Of a stretch of 64,000 bases of DNA, positions 13,706-26,046 are shown piece after piece (position 1 is the stretch's first letter; the number at the start of each line of letters is the position of its first letter). The position numbers and the translations under genes were made by a program. The DNA comes from Setoptus koraiensis. Lineage: Eukaryota; Arthropoda. The notes under the pieces were generated by a model. The model worked only from the letters and a program-made list of their open reading frames with translations. It was not told where the DNA came from and did no database searches. The DNA lies in assembly GCA_048013815.1 (NCBI GenBank), contig CM106585.1:17670001-17734000 (forward strand). The letters run 5' to 3'.

Positions 13706-14090
13706 ATGAACTGGCCGCCGAAAAGGATTGTTGCTTGTTGCGGTGCTCGGCTGATACTTGGTCGCAGTCTGGCCAGCGTCATCGTTTGATGCTTGGATGC
13801 AACAATCATGATGCTTGCAGCATCCATCAGAAGCGACAAGCAAAGTTTACAAGTTATCGCATCAGCGTCTCGCATGATAACAACGCCAACAATGGCAACA
13901 ACGGCACCGGCCTAATTATCATCGCTGCTAAATATCTGTCAATTTGGCAAGCCTTCCAAGCGGCGCCATCATATCACATACACAGTGAGATTGTTGCTGC
14001 AATTGGTTGGACAATTTTCCGTTGGCTGCTCGTCGAGTGCGGGTCCTCTCGCATTGTTCAGCAGCAACATTGCGCCGTTCGCGCCGTTAG

Positions 14091-14144
14091 AGCCGTTAGA
14101 GTCTTTAGAGCCGTTCGAGCCGTTCGAGCCGTTCGAGCCGTTCG
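14091..14144. repeat. 9-bp tandem repeat
   Basis: About six units of GAGCCGTT(C/A), the last four nearly perfect. Confidence 0.85.
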
Positions 14145-16343
14145 GTATTATCCCATGGAGCTTCTTTTTCGCTTCTCGTCTCATCTCTCGCAAGCCACAT
14201 TTCGCTAATGGCGATGTTGGCATGCAGCAAAAGTGGCGATGCAAATCGCAACAGTTGCCGTCGCAACTGTTTCGAGTTGCGGCTCAAATAGCCGGCCGCG
14301 GCCAGATCGCCGAAGATGTGAGAGTATGTCGGCGAAGGGAGCCATCATGACATTGCATATAATTTGCATATAATTATTGGCTGCTGCATCACGATCGGTG
14401 TCGCATCATCGCCACACGGCGAGCGAGTTAGCCGAGCCAAGAGATAGTGATCGATGAGCTTATTTGCAACACAATGCAGCCCATCTAATCCGTTACCGAT
14501 CCGTCGAGATACCCGCTCCGCTACAATGTGTGTGATTTGCACGCTGATAGCGGCCCTTCTCGCCGACTCGCCGACTCACCGACTCGCCGGCCTGAGATCG
14601 GCCGCCGAGATTGAGCCCGACAAAATGGCACCCTCACCCTCGTCCGAGTGGCACTGCAATACAGTGACTGCGATACAGTGACTGCATTACAGTGACTGTA
14701 TGAGTCACACAGGACACACGATACAGGTACGGCACCCCGATGGGGGCTTGTGATTGCCGGCAGCCGCTTGCCGTGTATCATCATTTTTTATTGGTTTGCT
14801 GTTGGTTTGTAGGCTGCCAGCGACAACAAACAAACGAGAGAGAGAGAGAGAGAGACAATTATTTCAACGCCGCCACCACTGATCGCTGGCAGCAACTTGC
14901 GGCCCGTCGTAACGGTATGCGGCCGCATTACGTAATGATCTCAATATTGGTCACTCGCTGCATCGTGTGCGATTTGCTTGCAACAACTCGTTGCCGGCCG
15001 ACGACACGCACACCGACTTGTGATTCACAAGTTGTGATTCACAAGTTGTGAATCAAATTTTGTGCCAACCCGTTGGCCAAACGTTGCCAATGCGGCATGC
15101 ACGCCAACATCCGGGCGCCATATTGCCAGCGTTTGGCCCGTTGCAATTGGCGTATCAAAGCGGGTCGGATAAGGCAAATTGGATTGGCGCAGTCGGGCGC
15201 CTGACCCCGTGCTTGTCACTCGATCAGTGCGGTTACGTAACAACGGTTATGTTAATAGCATGCCGGGTTTGCCGTAAATTGTAGCAAATAAGTAGCCGTA
15301 ATGATGATAGATGGCGAGGCTCATCGCAGGCGCTTCATCAATGAAATTGTTGGTCTGATTTGTTGAAATTGTTATTTGTTTGTCCGCTTGTTTGCTCGTT
15401 GTTTGTTTGCCTGCTTGTTGCTTGCTGCTAGCCGCATTATGGCATTATGACAGCCAGCATGTGAGCGCGCCTGACAGCTCTCTTTGCAATGTGATCATCC
15501 GATTCTCGACATCTCAAGCCACAATCCGTGCTTATTTGTGGCCTAAATGGACTCGCCAATTGAGAGTTTGTTGCCATTGCGAGCGCTGCAAATGCCAAAA
15601 CAAACTCAATGCGAAACTGAGACGAGACTCGCTTGTTAGCGGACACGACAAAATGGAGACAACGGGCGAAAAAGCAGCCCGACTGCCGATTGCATTACAT
15701 TGAGTCGCGTCGTTTCATTTTGTTGCAATTTGCAGTTTTCGGTTTGCAATTTGAAATTTGCAATTTGCAATCCGCAATTCGCAATTCGCAATCCGCGATT
15801 CGCAACTCTCAGCGACAGCGTCAACAACCCAAAGAGAGTCGCTCTTCGGAAACTGCACTTTTTCTCAGTTTTGAGCCCGTTTCAACCCCTACGGCCTCCA
15901 TACCTGTCTACGGCCGTCTGTGGCCGTCTGTGGCTCGACGTGGCTCCACGCGGCTCGACAACGGAATCAATCAGAGCAAATATCTGCTGTCCGTTGTCCG
16001 TTGTTTGTTATTTGTTTGCGCGACTTGTTGTTATATCGTCCGCTAGGCTATTATATAACAGATAGCTGCCACACAAACGCAACGGTGATGAGTTGATTGA
16101 CTGTCAGAACGGGGTGATCTCGTTCACAGTTGGTGGCCACCTTTTACTAACTGGCTCGTTGCTCTCCTTACATCATCGTTATTATTTATCCTTATTTATC
16201 ACACCTGTCGCCCTCTTCTGGCCAGCTCGCTGCACAACAAGCGACCAAAACTCACCAGGCCACAAGTTCTGGTTGCTGTTGCTCTGAGTTACTCACATCG
16301 AGCAATTGCTCGGTTGGTTTTAATTGCAGTTTGCAACAAACTG

Positions 16344-17105
16344 CTAACTCCACTTGCGACTCGCCAGCCAGTGAGCGGCCACAATTTCGAAGCCAGCCAG
16401 CGCGCCCACAACTGCCAATGTGTGTGCGTGCCCTATGGGCACCGCCACTGTCCAACTGTTGGCTATTCTGTTTGCACTTATCACCAAGAGGCCCGCGCTT
16501 TTCGCCAGCAGACGAACGCTCTTTGCAAAGAGGCCCGTGCAGCTCCGAAAGCTGCGCTCCATGAGGCCGCCCCCTTCGAAGCGACGAGTCCCTTTGATCA
16601 GTCCGATCAGTTCCACCAGTTCCGTCAGTAGATAATATTTGGCCTCTTCTTGCAATTCCAGCAATTCCAATCTGCTCATCAGTCGCAGTCTGGCCTCAAA
16701 GGTGTTCTCGCTAAATTTGTTGTTATCACATGTATTATTAGTGTCACATGTATCATTATTATTGCATGTGTCACTGAGCTCCGAGACACTAGTCACGGTT
16801 GTCGGTGTGGTGGCGGAACTGTCCGTGGACTGACAGTCATAATCGGCCTCGTATCGCAAATAGTTCAATATCAAACTGAACCATTTGGGGTCTCTGTCTA
16901 TCGCTACGGGCCGCTGTCGTATTGTCGACAGGATGGATATTCGATTTCGCGAGGCCAGTCGGAATAGGCGCGAGTGGGGATATTTGACCAGTGAGTCAAA
17001 TGAGCTGCAAAACAAGCGACCGGCCACGTTGAACAGCACAAAGTTGTCGCCCAGACCCATTGTCGAAAACAGCCCGCAATGCTCGTTGCTACTCAATTTA
17101 TCCAT
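16344..17105 (-). CDS. KCTD-type BTB/POZ (T1-like) protein
   Basis: The frame runs from an ATG at 17105 to a stop at 16344, 253 residues. Residues 21-90 match the first half of a KCTD/T1 BTB domain: NFVLFNVAGRLF at the start, then IDRDPKWFSLILNYLR at 69-84, the family's most conserved stretch. Residues 137-167 (RLELLELQEEAKYYLLTELVELI) match the C-terminal helices. Between them, 91-135 form an insert rich in S, T, N, D and C that is not part of the usual fold. KCTD proteins usually form oligomers and serve as cullin-3 adaptors or signalling regulators in the cytoplasm; that role is inferred from the family. The tail after residue 170 is unrecognised. An acceptor-like TTTTTTATCCGATATCAG lies just upstream of the ATG, so a 5' exon is possible, and splicing near residue 175 cannot be ruled out. 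Confidence 0.65.
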   Translation of the reverse strand: MDKLSSNEHCGLFSTMGLGDNFVLFNVAGRLFCSSFDSLVKYPHSRLFRLASRNRISILSTIRQRPVAIDRDPKWFSLILNYLRYEADYDCQSTDSSATTPTTVTSVSELSDTCNNNDTCDTNNTCDNNKFSENTFEARLRLMSRLELLELQEEAKYYLLTELVELIGLIKGTRRFEGGGLMERSFRSCTGLFAKSVRLLAKSAGLLVISANRIANSWTVAVPIGHAHTLAVVGALAGFEIVAAHWLASRKWS

Positions 17106-19243
17106 TCTTTTAATTATGCCTGATATCGGATAAAAAATTGTTGTTTCAATAATCCAGCCAACAGGTGAATTTGTGTGCAAGGTGTGATCCCTGTGATGGT
17201 ATTACGACGGATAATATAACATTAATATCACAATAGTGCCATAATACACACATAGTAATATCGTGATGGCGCTATAAAGTTTGCCATAAAGTTTTCACGA
17301 TCATAGGGCTGTGTCAGAGCTCATGAGTCATGAGTGCAGACTGTTTGGTGTGAGTGATGCTTGAGTCGCGTCAGACGATATATCCGTCACATATCCGCTT
17401 AACTGGCGATCAGATCAACGAAGCCGTCGCGCGCTGCAACAATTGCTGCAGCAGCACATTGAATTGATACAGCGGTTGGCGGTGGATAATTGAACAATTG
17501 CTACAATTGCTTGTTGTGAGTTGTTGTAGCAGTTGATTGCCGGCCGAGTAAGATTGTGCGATTTATACATGTAGTTGCATTGTTGTTGTGATTGTCGAGA
17601 CAGCGCGCGTGGACGTTTGTTCGTTTGACGGATCACAATTTGCGATTCACCGATTGCGATTCACCAATTGCGATTCACAGGGGATCCAGACGGGCGAGCG
17701 TGAGCGCGAGAAAACGGATTGCATAAGAGAACGGATAAAGCTGCTCTCTGTTTGATTACTCATGATTGCAAATTACTGTGAGACAGTGCCAATCAATTAA
17801 TCAACTGTTACAATTACAATTGTTGTCATGTTACAACATGATGTTACTAACATGATGTTTTATACAATTTTATATGACGCAACGAGTGGTGGGTTGCCCA
17901 TTTAAATTGATTACTCATTAGCGGCCAACGACAGTGTTGTTGTGGCTGGTAATTACAGTTTGCAATTTGCAATTGTCGCTGTGCAGTTGTTGCCGTTGTG
18001 CGGTTGTCGTTGTGCGGTTGCCGTTGTGCGGTTGCCGTTGTAACAGTTGGCTCCTCGATCAGTTGCAGTTTACCGTTACATAACGCCATTGATTAGTTGT
18101 AGCATTGTTGTTGACGCCAGGCCCGAGGCGTCTTAATTATTCCAACACTGAGATGGATATTGGCTATTTTTGCCAGCGAGTGTGTGTTGTGTGGTTGCAA
18201 ATTGCAACGGTTTGATTGTTATGAGTTAGTTAGTTAGTTAGTTACAACAAGTTACAGGTAACGATTGTTGATTCGCACAACACAGTCGTGTGCAGATAAA
18301 GCGAATGTAGATCTGAAATAATTATTTTTGTGCGTAGGCAACTGCAGTTTGGCTCATCAATTAGATTATCAATGGGTGATGGTCACTATCTGCCTGAATG
18401 GCCTAGCCATAGTCAGCTGTTTTTGTGCTGACCTTACTTGTCTTTGGCTTCATCTCTGCGTCTCTGCGTCTCGTTGGCCGCTTGTCTCTTGAAATGGCAA
18501 GTGATTTACCTGGCCGGCAACAAGTGTTGGCACAGGTGAGCTCGACGCTCGACGCTCGTCGCTTGTCGATTGTCGAGCAAACAACAGACTGCGAACTGAA
18601 CAGAGACACAACGACCAACTCTTTGTTTTTGTCTCTCTCTCTCGCTCGCTCGTTTGTGTGTCGTCTCTGCGGCCAGCAGTCAGTCATTGGTTGAGATTGA
18701 TTGATGATTCTCGCTTCTTATCTCTCTCTGAGTCTCGCCAATCTCAGGTGAGTCGCCGCTCAGGTGAGTCGCCGCTCAGAAGAGTCGCCGCTGAGAGGAG
18801 TCGATGCAGCAGTGGCGCCAGCAACAAGCATAGAAATGGAAATGGAAATTGCCTCTGTCTGTGGCCTCTGCCTATCGAGTCAACAGTGTGTATTAGACAG
18901 TGTGTAGTATATGCCAGATAGACGGCCAGCGACACACAAATCGTTGTGGCGGCATCTTGGCGACGGAGGGCCGGCAGCCACTGCTAAGCTGGCATGTTCA
19001 TTAAAAGTGGATTACAACAACACTTCATTTTAGCCTTATGCCAACGAATACACACACAAACAATCAATGGGCACACAATTGATTTCCTCCTTCTTTTATC
19101 GCTCTCGCTCTTCCATTTGTAATCTTGACGTTCCCACGATTCGCGCACTCACCTGTCGCTTCTCAGATCTTTACTTTCGGCTGTTGCGCTGTCGAGAGGC
19201 ATCTCTCGATCGCCCGATCGCTCGTTCTTCCGATCGTTCGAGC

Positions 19244-19280
19244 GTTCGTTCGTTCGTTCGTTCGTTCGTTCGTTCGTTCG
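19244..19280. repeat. (TTCG)n microsatellite
   Basis: About nine TTCG units, flanked on the right by inverted GAACGGCC units. Confidence 0.85.
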
Positions 19281-19461
19281 AGCGTTCGTTAGTTCGAACG
19301 GCCGAACGGCCGAACGCTCGCTCGTTCGATCGCTATCGATCGCATCCGGCCAGACGCACGGGTCACTACAATAGACCAGCGCACCAATACACTCATCCGC
19401 ATTGAGTCTTGATCTTGCTCAATGCAAGTTGCATTGCTCAGCGCGAGCAACTGACCCAACA

Positions 19462-19510
19462 TCGCGAATATTGGCGCGAATATTGGCGCGAATATTGGCG
19501 TGAATATCGA
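19462..19510. repeat. 12-bp tandem repeat, four copies
   Basis: Four units of CGCGAATATTGG, the last diverged. Confidence 0.85.
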
Positions 19511-20579
19511 ACGAGAAAGTTGGCTCGATCTGGCCAATTTCGGCCGCCGATAGCCGGTGATTCGAGCAGCGATCTGTCTCGCGAATCGCGATCGAATGGA
19601 CACTGTCCACTGGCGAGATATTGAGATTTGTCCGTTGCGAGCGATCGGTCAAGCGGCACAATAGCCATTGAGACCGTTGGACGGGCCAGCTCGGCGTTGT
19701 TAGCTTACAATGCGAATGACGCTCATGACGATCTCAGATAATGAGTCTGCGAGCAACAATTTGAGCATGAATACGCAATGAATGCAGCGACAAAGGCAAC
19801 CACGCCAACAACAGCAACAGCAACAACAGCAACCGCCGAGAAGAATAATGGCAACAAAACGACATGATTAATAATCAATGAAAGTGTGTAATTTATTTTT
19901 AATTGGTCGCCATCATCGAAGCGCCGAATCCTCGCCGGTCGCCGACGCACGGTAACAAGCTATTAGTAATGGCACCGATTGGCCAGACTAATTAATCATT
20001 ACATTATTATCGTTATTATTATTACCATTGCCATTATCATGTTTGGCTGGCATTGGCCCACAGCTCGGCTCATTAGAGACAACTCATTAGGGATGACTTT
20101 TCGGCTTGCCTCGCTTCTCGCTCTCGCTCTCGTTCGCTGTTGTGCCTGTGTCTTGTCTCGTCCCATTCTCTGCTCTGTCGCTCTCTGTTCTCGCTCCCTT
20201 CTGGCCACTTGTTGACCTATGAGACTCGTAGTACGAGTGCAATTGTTGCATAACAATACTCGTCTGCTCGCGGCCTGCAACTTACAGCTTGTTGCGCGCT
20301 GCAACAACCACAACAACTGGCCCCTCTTCTCGTGCAACCATTCTCAGAATGGTCGTCGCAACTGCTGCCGCCGCCGCCGCAATTTGTGATAGCGCAATCT
20401 GTAATTTATTGGCAAATTATTAATTGCCAATTAGCAATCGCTGTGTCTCTGTATCGCTGCGTCTCACAGCAACTTGTCAGCCAGCTTTATGCTCTGTCGG
20501 CCCGACAGGTAACCAAATGAGAAGCGTTCGGCTTCTCGCCGTAACAATCTCGCGTATAAATCACGCTCCTTTGTTGCTT

Positions 20580-20640
20580 GTCACTTGCAAGTTACAAGTT
20601 ACAAGTTGCAAGTTACGAGCTGCAAGTTGCAAGTTGTAAC
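20580..20640. repeat. Tandem TTGCAAGTTACAAG-type repeats
   Basis: Overlapping units of CAAGTTACAAGTT/GCAAGTT. The same word recurs singly in many places in the host DNA. Confidence 0.8.
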
Positions 20641-22708
20641 AACTGCCAGACGAAATCGGATTGCGTCGACCAGGCAATATATTGCACGCAATTGCATTTA
20701 TTGCGAGGCATCTAAAGACGCAGATCAATTTGCATAGAACGGTGGGGCCCGTTCTATTATTAATAGATACACACCCACGGCCATTGCAACAATTGATGGC
20801 CGATTCTTGGCTCAGATAAGCACTCTCATGGCTCAAGGCTCCTCAATAGAGACTTCACCGAGGGTATAAGCGACGCAGATTATCATTTAGCTGGCTTGCC
20901 AAGTGCCGACAGCTTGCCGTTCGTACACAAAATCGTATCGTATAAAGGCCGCATTTTGTCGAAATGCCATAGAAAAAAACGCACTGCTAAGTCCCCTTAA
21001 ATACCGATTGTTCGATATGTGTCAAGAGATAATTTCTAGCAATGAACAGGGTGCTAGAATGCGCCTTTTTTGCAAGCAAGGATTCGCGCTTTTGTTTGCT
21101 TTAGCCGCTATATTTTGCTGTATCTAGCCAAAATTTGCCTCAGTGGCTCGCTGTCCACTCATGGGTCCGCTCATTCAAATAATACAGTATTGTCTAGAAT
21201 GCGCGTTATTGGAATTGGTTGCAAAGAAGCGAAAGAAAGAAGCCTTAAGCTCCTTTCAGCAATCTTCTTTTCGATTTGTCCCGAAAATAGCCTTACTCCT
21301 CTTATTGGGAGGTGACCCTAATAATAGCGACTAAATAAATAACGCACAATTTAAATTGTTATTGGGATTAAATTGAGCACTTTGGGCTCCCTTTGTTGGC
21401 CTGTTGCGTCGTCCATTTAGAGTTGCTTTGTTGCATTGTTCAGAGGGAGAGTTTTTTCTCCTATTTATCTCATTGGTCGTCTTTGTCTTACCATGACCGT
21501 CGCCAATATATCACCAATACATGATGCTGGCTATACATGGCAAGTCTGTCTGTCTCGGGTATCTCTGAGCCAGCCAGCAGCAGCAAAGTTTATTGACTCT
21601 TCTAAACTCTTCCACTGGGCTTTTTGCGAGTGTGCTGGCTAAGCTCTATTTGTTCTAGATGTCAATGGGATTAAATGACAGCCAGTATCGAGTTGGGCTG
21701 CCTCGAAGCATCCATTGTCTCAAGAATTAAATTGAATGAGAGTGATGACGGCTGGCATCAGTTGCATAACAGCAATCTTAGCCGTTATGTTCGTTAGCTT
21801 GCGACTTGTCGTCGTTTCGTCCAATTCTGGCCAGACAGCGCAAACAGATGCAACCAGCACAAACTGACAACAATGCATTATAAACAAGACTAAAGTGACC
21901 AACCGCAACAAAGTTAAAAATACCAATTCGCTCATTACGACCACCAGATATTTGGTGTGTCGTCCAATAATACAAACTTATCATTTAAACTTGGCATCAC
22001 TTGCACTCAAGTGAGTCGAGTTAACAGTTATTTTTATTATTGTTATTTGACAGTGACTTGGCCCAACTCAGCACACTCTCCTTTTTTTTCGGCTTTTCGT
22101 CGCCGATGACACAGTGAAAAGTGCGAATATCCCAATTTTCCAATTTTGTTTTTTTTCTGTTTGTTGCAACTTGCAACGATAACATGACTCTACTAGAGCA
22201 GGTAAGAACAAAAAAAAATCGTCAATTTGATCATGTCTACTGTGATCGTGTATGTCACAAATTTTAATTGGAATGAGTGAATATACACTGAACTGCATCA
22301 CTGAACCAACCAGAATGGGCGCAAAAAGATGTGATTTTTTTCTCATTTTCCAAATTAGTTATGGGCAAACGAATTATGTTTTCTCGATCCCCAGAAACAG
22401 GAAAATGCAAAAGGAGCAGAGTGAGGTCGCAATTGGGAGATTTGCCTTGTCAGTGTTAATTTTGTTCGGCCTCAACTGCGTGCTTGATGAAGAGCATGAC
22501 TCAATCATTATCACTAGCACCATTCGGCTTGCTGTGGGAGGCTTATCGAAATGTGATGCAATGTATTCTAATGCAGTTCGAATGAGCTCCAACTGACCAC
22601 TCATTATCGGCGTTGCTGGGCAGCTCTGGGTGCCGACTAACAAGCACGCGATGCACTTGTTGTTGGTGTTGTTGTTTGGTGTTGCTGTCTGGTGTGGCCG
22701 TGGTGCCA

Positions 22709-22780
22709 ACAGCAACAACCACCACAACAACAGCAACAACAGCAACAACAGCAACAGCGGCAACAGCGGCAACAGCAGCA
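22709..22780. repeat. (CAACAG)n tract
   Basis: A long run of CAACAG/CAACAA units with CGG interruptions. Confidence 0.9.
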
Positions 22781-25700
22781 CGGATACACAAGAGTCCGAT
22801 TATGATCATGACGGTCGCATCTCTCATATCAATTGATATGGGTTGGTATGATGCAGTGTAGACTTTACCTGTCCACTGGCCAGTCGCCGGTCAGTTTGCA
22901 CGCCAACCAACTGGCCAACGGTGTCAGTCTGGCCAGTTTGGCCGGCAAGTGGCAACAGCAATTGCACTATTTCGACAAATACTCACTTAAATATGTTTGC
23001 TGTCGCTACAACTATCGCTGCCACTATTGCATGCAAACACCAATTCTCGTTGCGTCTCGTCTCGTCTCGTTTTATTGGCTAGGCGTCAACACATCTCATC
23101 ATTGAGCAACTTGGTTGAGCTTGTTACGCAACAACTGGCGTCTATTACATAACCACGGCCAGCTGACACAAGTGAAATAGAGATAAATTAGTGTTTGGTG
23201 TTTGCATTGTTTATATTGGCGCTGGCGTGCAACACGCAACTTGCCACTGCCCACTCGCCTGTCGCAAGTTGCAACAAATACCCTGGCATTTGTTGCAATT
23301 TGTTAAAAGTTATAACTTGTTGTCATAAGTTATCTCTGTCGTGGCATTGCCGTTCTCGTTACAGGTATTTGGTATTTGCGGCCGGGCCTTACATTACACA
23401 CTGACCGCTACAGCGAGCCCGATCCGCGTTAACATAGCGGACAGCGGCGCACCCGGCGCCACCACTGCGCCACCGTAATGCAGCAATAAACTTGAGCCTC
23501 GACTGATCATACCGAAACGGGCAAAATCGGCTGTAGCCGTGCGATAGAATGGCGCACCGCTACAGCCGATGACCACTGGTCATGTCAATGTCTGCCGGCC
23601 GAAGCAGCCTGTTGCAACAGGTTGGCGAGTGGCTCGAAAATATTGATGGATGCCCTGACGTGTCTCGCCATGCGACCGCCGTAAAATCAAAACAAATCCC
23701 TTGCCCGACTCGCCCGGCTCCAATCGGCCGGCCAGCTGTCGTGTCGCTGCCGGCAACAACAATGTGTGATCTACTTTCAGCGGCTTCTCAACTCTTGATT
23801 TTGCTCGCAATTCTCAGCGATTCTCGCAACGATTCTGGCGACCATTCGCGCAGCGATTCTCGCAGCAGTTTGTGTGTAAACAGACGACACGTCAACTGTG
23901 ATTTGGCCGTGGCTGGCCGATTGCATCGTCACAAATGGCAGCCCCACAAATGCGGCAGCATCGCGAATGGCAGCATCACAAATGGCAGCATCACAAGTGA
24001 CAGCGGCTCGTTACGTAACTTGCGCATTGGCTGGTCATCGCGGCCGAGCTGCCATTGTCGGCGTTGTCGGCGTTGTCGATGTAGCGACATGCAGGCGAGC
24101 TAAGCGTGTGAGATATGTGCGCCAAGAGTGCGTTGCACTCTCTCGTTGGCTGCTGCTTTGGCCACTCGTTTATGCACTTGCGCCGCTGACCACTGGCGCA
24201 AGTAAATCACTCGCTCACACCAAACAAGCCAACGCTGACCGATGACACAACAGGTGAGTGGACAGGTGAGACTGGAATCGGAAAGAGCCAGTTGTCAGTG
24301 GTGGCCAGTGTAACAACACAATCATCAGCTGCTTATTTGTGCGGAACAATCGGCTGCCAAACAACATTGCGCCATCTGTCGCTGCTGGCGCCGTCTGGTC
24401 GTCGCGTAATCCCGATCCCCTCGCAATCTGTCCAATAATCTGTGCCCCGTCTTTTTGGCCCATTGCGGCCAATATTGCAGCCATTTGCAGCACAATCAGG
24501 TGCATCATGCGCATCATTAGATTTGCATCAGATTTGTAGCCCTCGTCACTGAACGCATCGTCAATTCAATGCGCTCAATTGACAGCAAATGGAAATTTGC
24601 TCTCTTTAGCGGGTGCCAATGCCAATACGAGCAAGCAACAAGCAAGTAAAATCGAGCTCAGTTTTCAACTTGCTGCTGGTCACTTTTGGATGGCGCAAAA
24701 AGTATTATGAAAGTCAAAATTCGGCAATCGAGTTCAACAATTGCAACTGTCGGCGATTGTGTGATTATCGCTGCTGCTGCTGCTGTCGTTTTCAGCAACA
24801 GGCGAGAGAGTTATGCAACAAACTGGCCTCGCTCGGCCGACTCGACAAGCAATGTGAACAGTTCAGCTTGAACTTGACCGTCGCCGTCAAACGCCGGCAC
24901 AACAACAAGGCACAGCAATGACACCATTGCAACAGCGACAAGTCAAATCGACTTATTTCAATCATTATTGTTGTTGTTGTTGTTATTATGGCCGCTTGGA
25001 ATGCACCTGTCTGGCCAATGGCATTAGTACAGGCAGTGTCCATAGGCAGTGTATGCGTGGCCGACGACAATGCGGCCTCACTTGTTCTCTTTTCTTCCGT
25101 GCATCAATCGCATTTATTATATGATATTATATAATAATGATATGATGATATTACATAATATTACATAATATCATATAAGAGACGCTCGCAACATCCGCTT
25201 ACCGACGACACGCATTGTGGGACAGCAGCACTGCTCACAGTGGCCATCGGAATGCCGCTTGCAATGTGTTAAATCTGCCAGCTTGCACTGTCTACTGTCC
25301 ACTGTTGCAAGTTGCAACAATCTAATTGCTGTTGCTGCATAACTTACATACATACATACATTTCATTACATAATGTGTCCTATGTAATGATTGTGCAACA
25401 GTGGTAACAGTTGCACTGTTGCAAATGACAACAAGTGCAAATCAATCATCACAGCGGCACCTTTTGTTAGTAAACATAAATGTTATTTATATCATTTAAT
25501 GTGTGTATCCATCACCAGACACGCAGCTGATGCAATTGCAGTGACAATGTATGGTCAAATATTCTAATCTTCTATTGCGCAACATCTCATACTAACATTA
25601 AAAGCTTATACACAGATAGTATGAGATATAAGAAGTTGCGCAATACAGCGCAACATCTCACTGGTAGTTGCGCAATCATTGTTCTGTTGCCAATTGCAGC

Positions 25701-26010
25701 AGCTGTTTCAAGACAAATTGTCTGACAATTGTGAGACAATGCAATTGCCAACATTGCATTACAACATGACGCAATGTGTTATAAGACTCTTATACTGTTA
25801 TAAGAATCATAACAGTTATAGCAGTTTTAACAGTCACAAGAGTCTTAGGAGAAACCATCAATCAAACACGCGCCAACGTCAATGCTGGCCACTAATGTAC
25901 CGTTAATTATACCAACGCTACATTGACGCCTCACCTGTCCACTTGGTGCGCTACCTGCGGCCGTCAGTGAGTTATGATGGCAGCTAGGCAGCACAAAAGC
26001 GCCGCTTCCG

Positions 26011-26046
26011 ATCAGCTGACAATGACGTTTGTCATTGTCAGCTGAT
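26011..26046. repeat. Hairpin with 16-bp perfect arms
   Basis: The arms 26011-26026 and 26031-26046 (ATCAGCTGACAATGAC and its reverse complement) flank a 4-base loop. Confidence 0.95.

Larger units (their letters stand above)
1..16343. other. Non-coding, low-complexity host DNA
   Basis: No convincing gene was found in this stretch apart from the weak exon candidate at 2020-2104. The open frames present are short, low in complexity and overlap on both strands. The longest (10248-11462, plus) runs through repeats of CACTGTCC and GAATTCTC type and looks accidental. The DNA is rich in (CAA)n/(GTT)n, (CA)n and (GA)n runs, short tandem repeats of 9-24 bp and hairpins. It could be intergenic or the 5' intron of a long gene such as furrowed downstream. 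Confidence 0.6.

Noticed and set aside
1-16343. tRNA genes
   Set aside because: I looked for GGTTCGANNCC B-boxes. Near-words such as the one at about 1252 lack the rest of the box and a cloverleaf.
22543-22861. Frames with long A/T/V/L/N runs on both strands
   Set aside because: They only translate the (CAACAG)n tract at 22709-22780.
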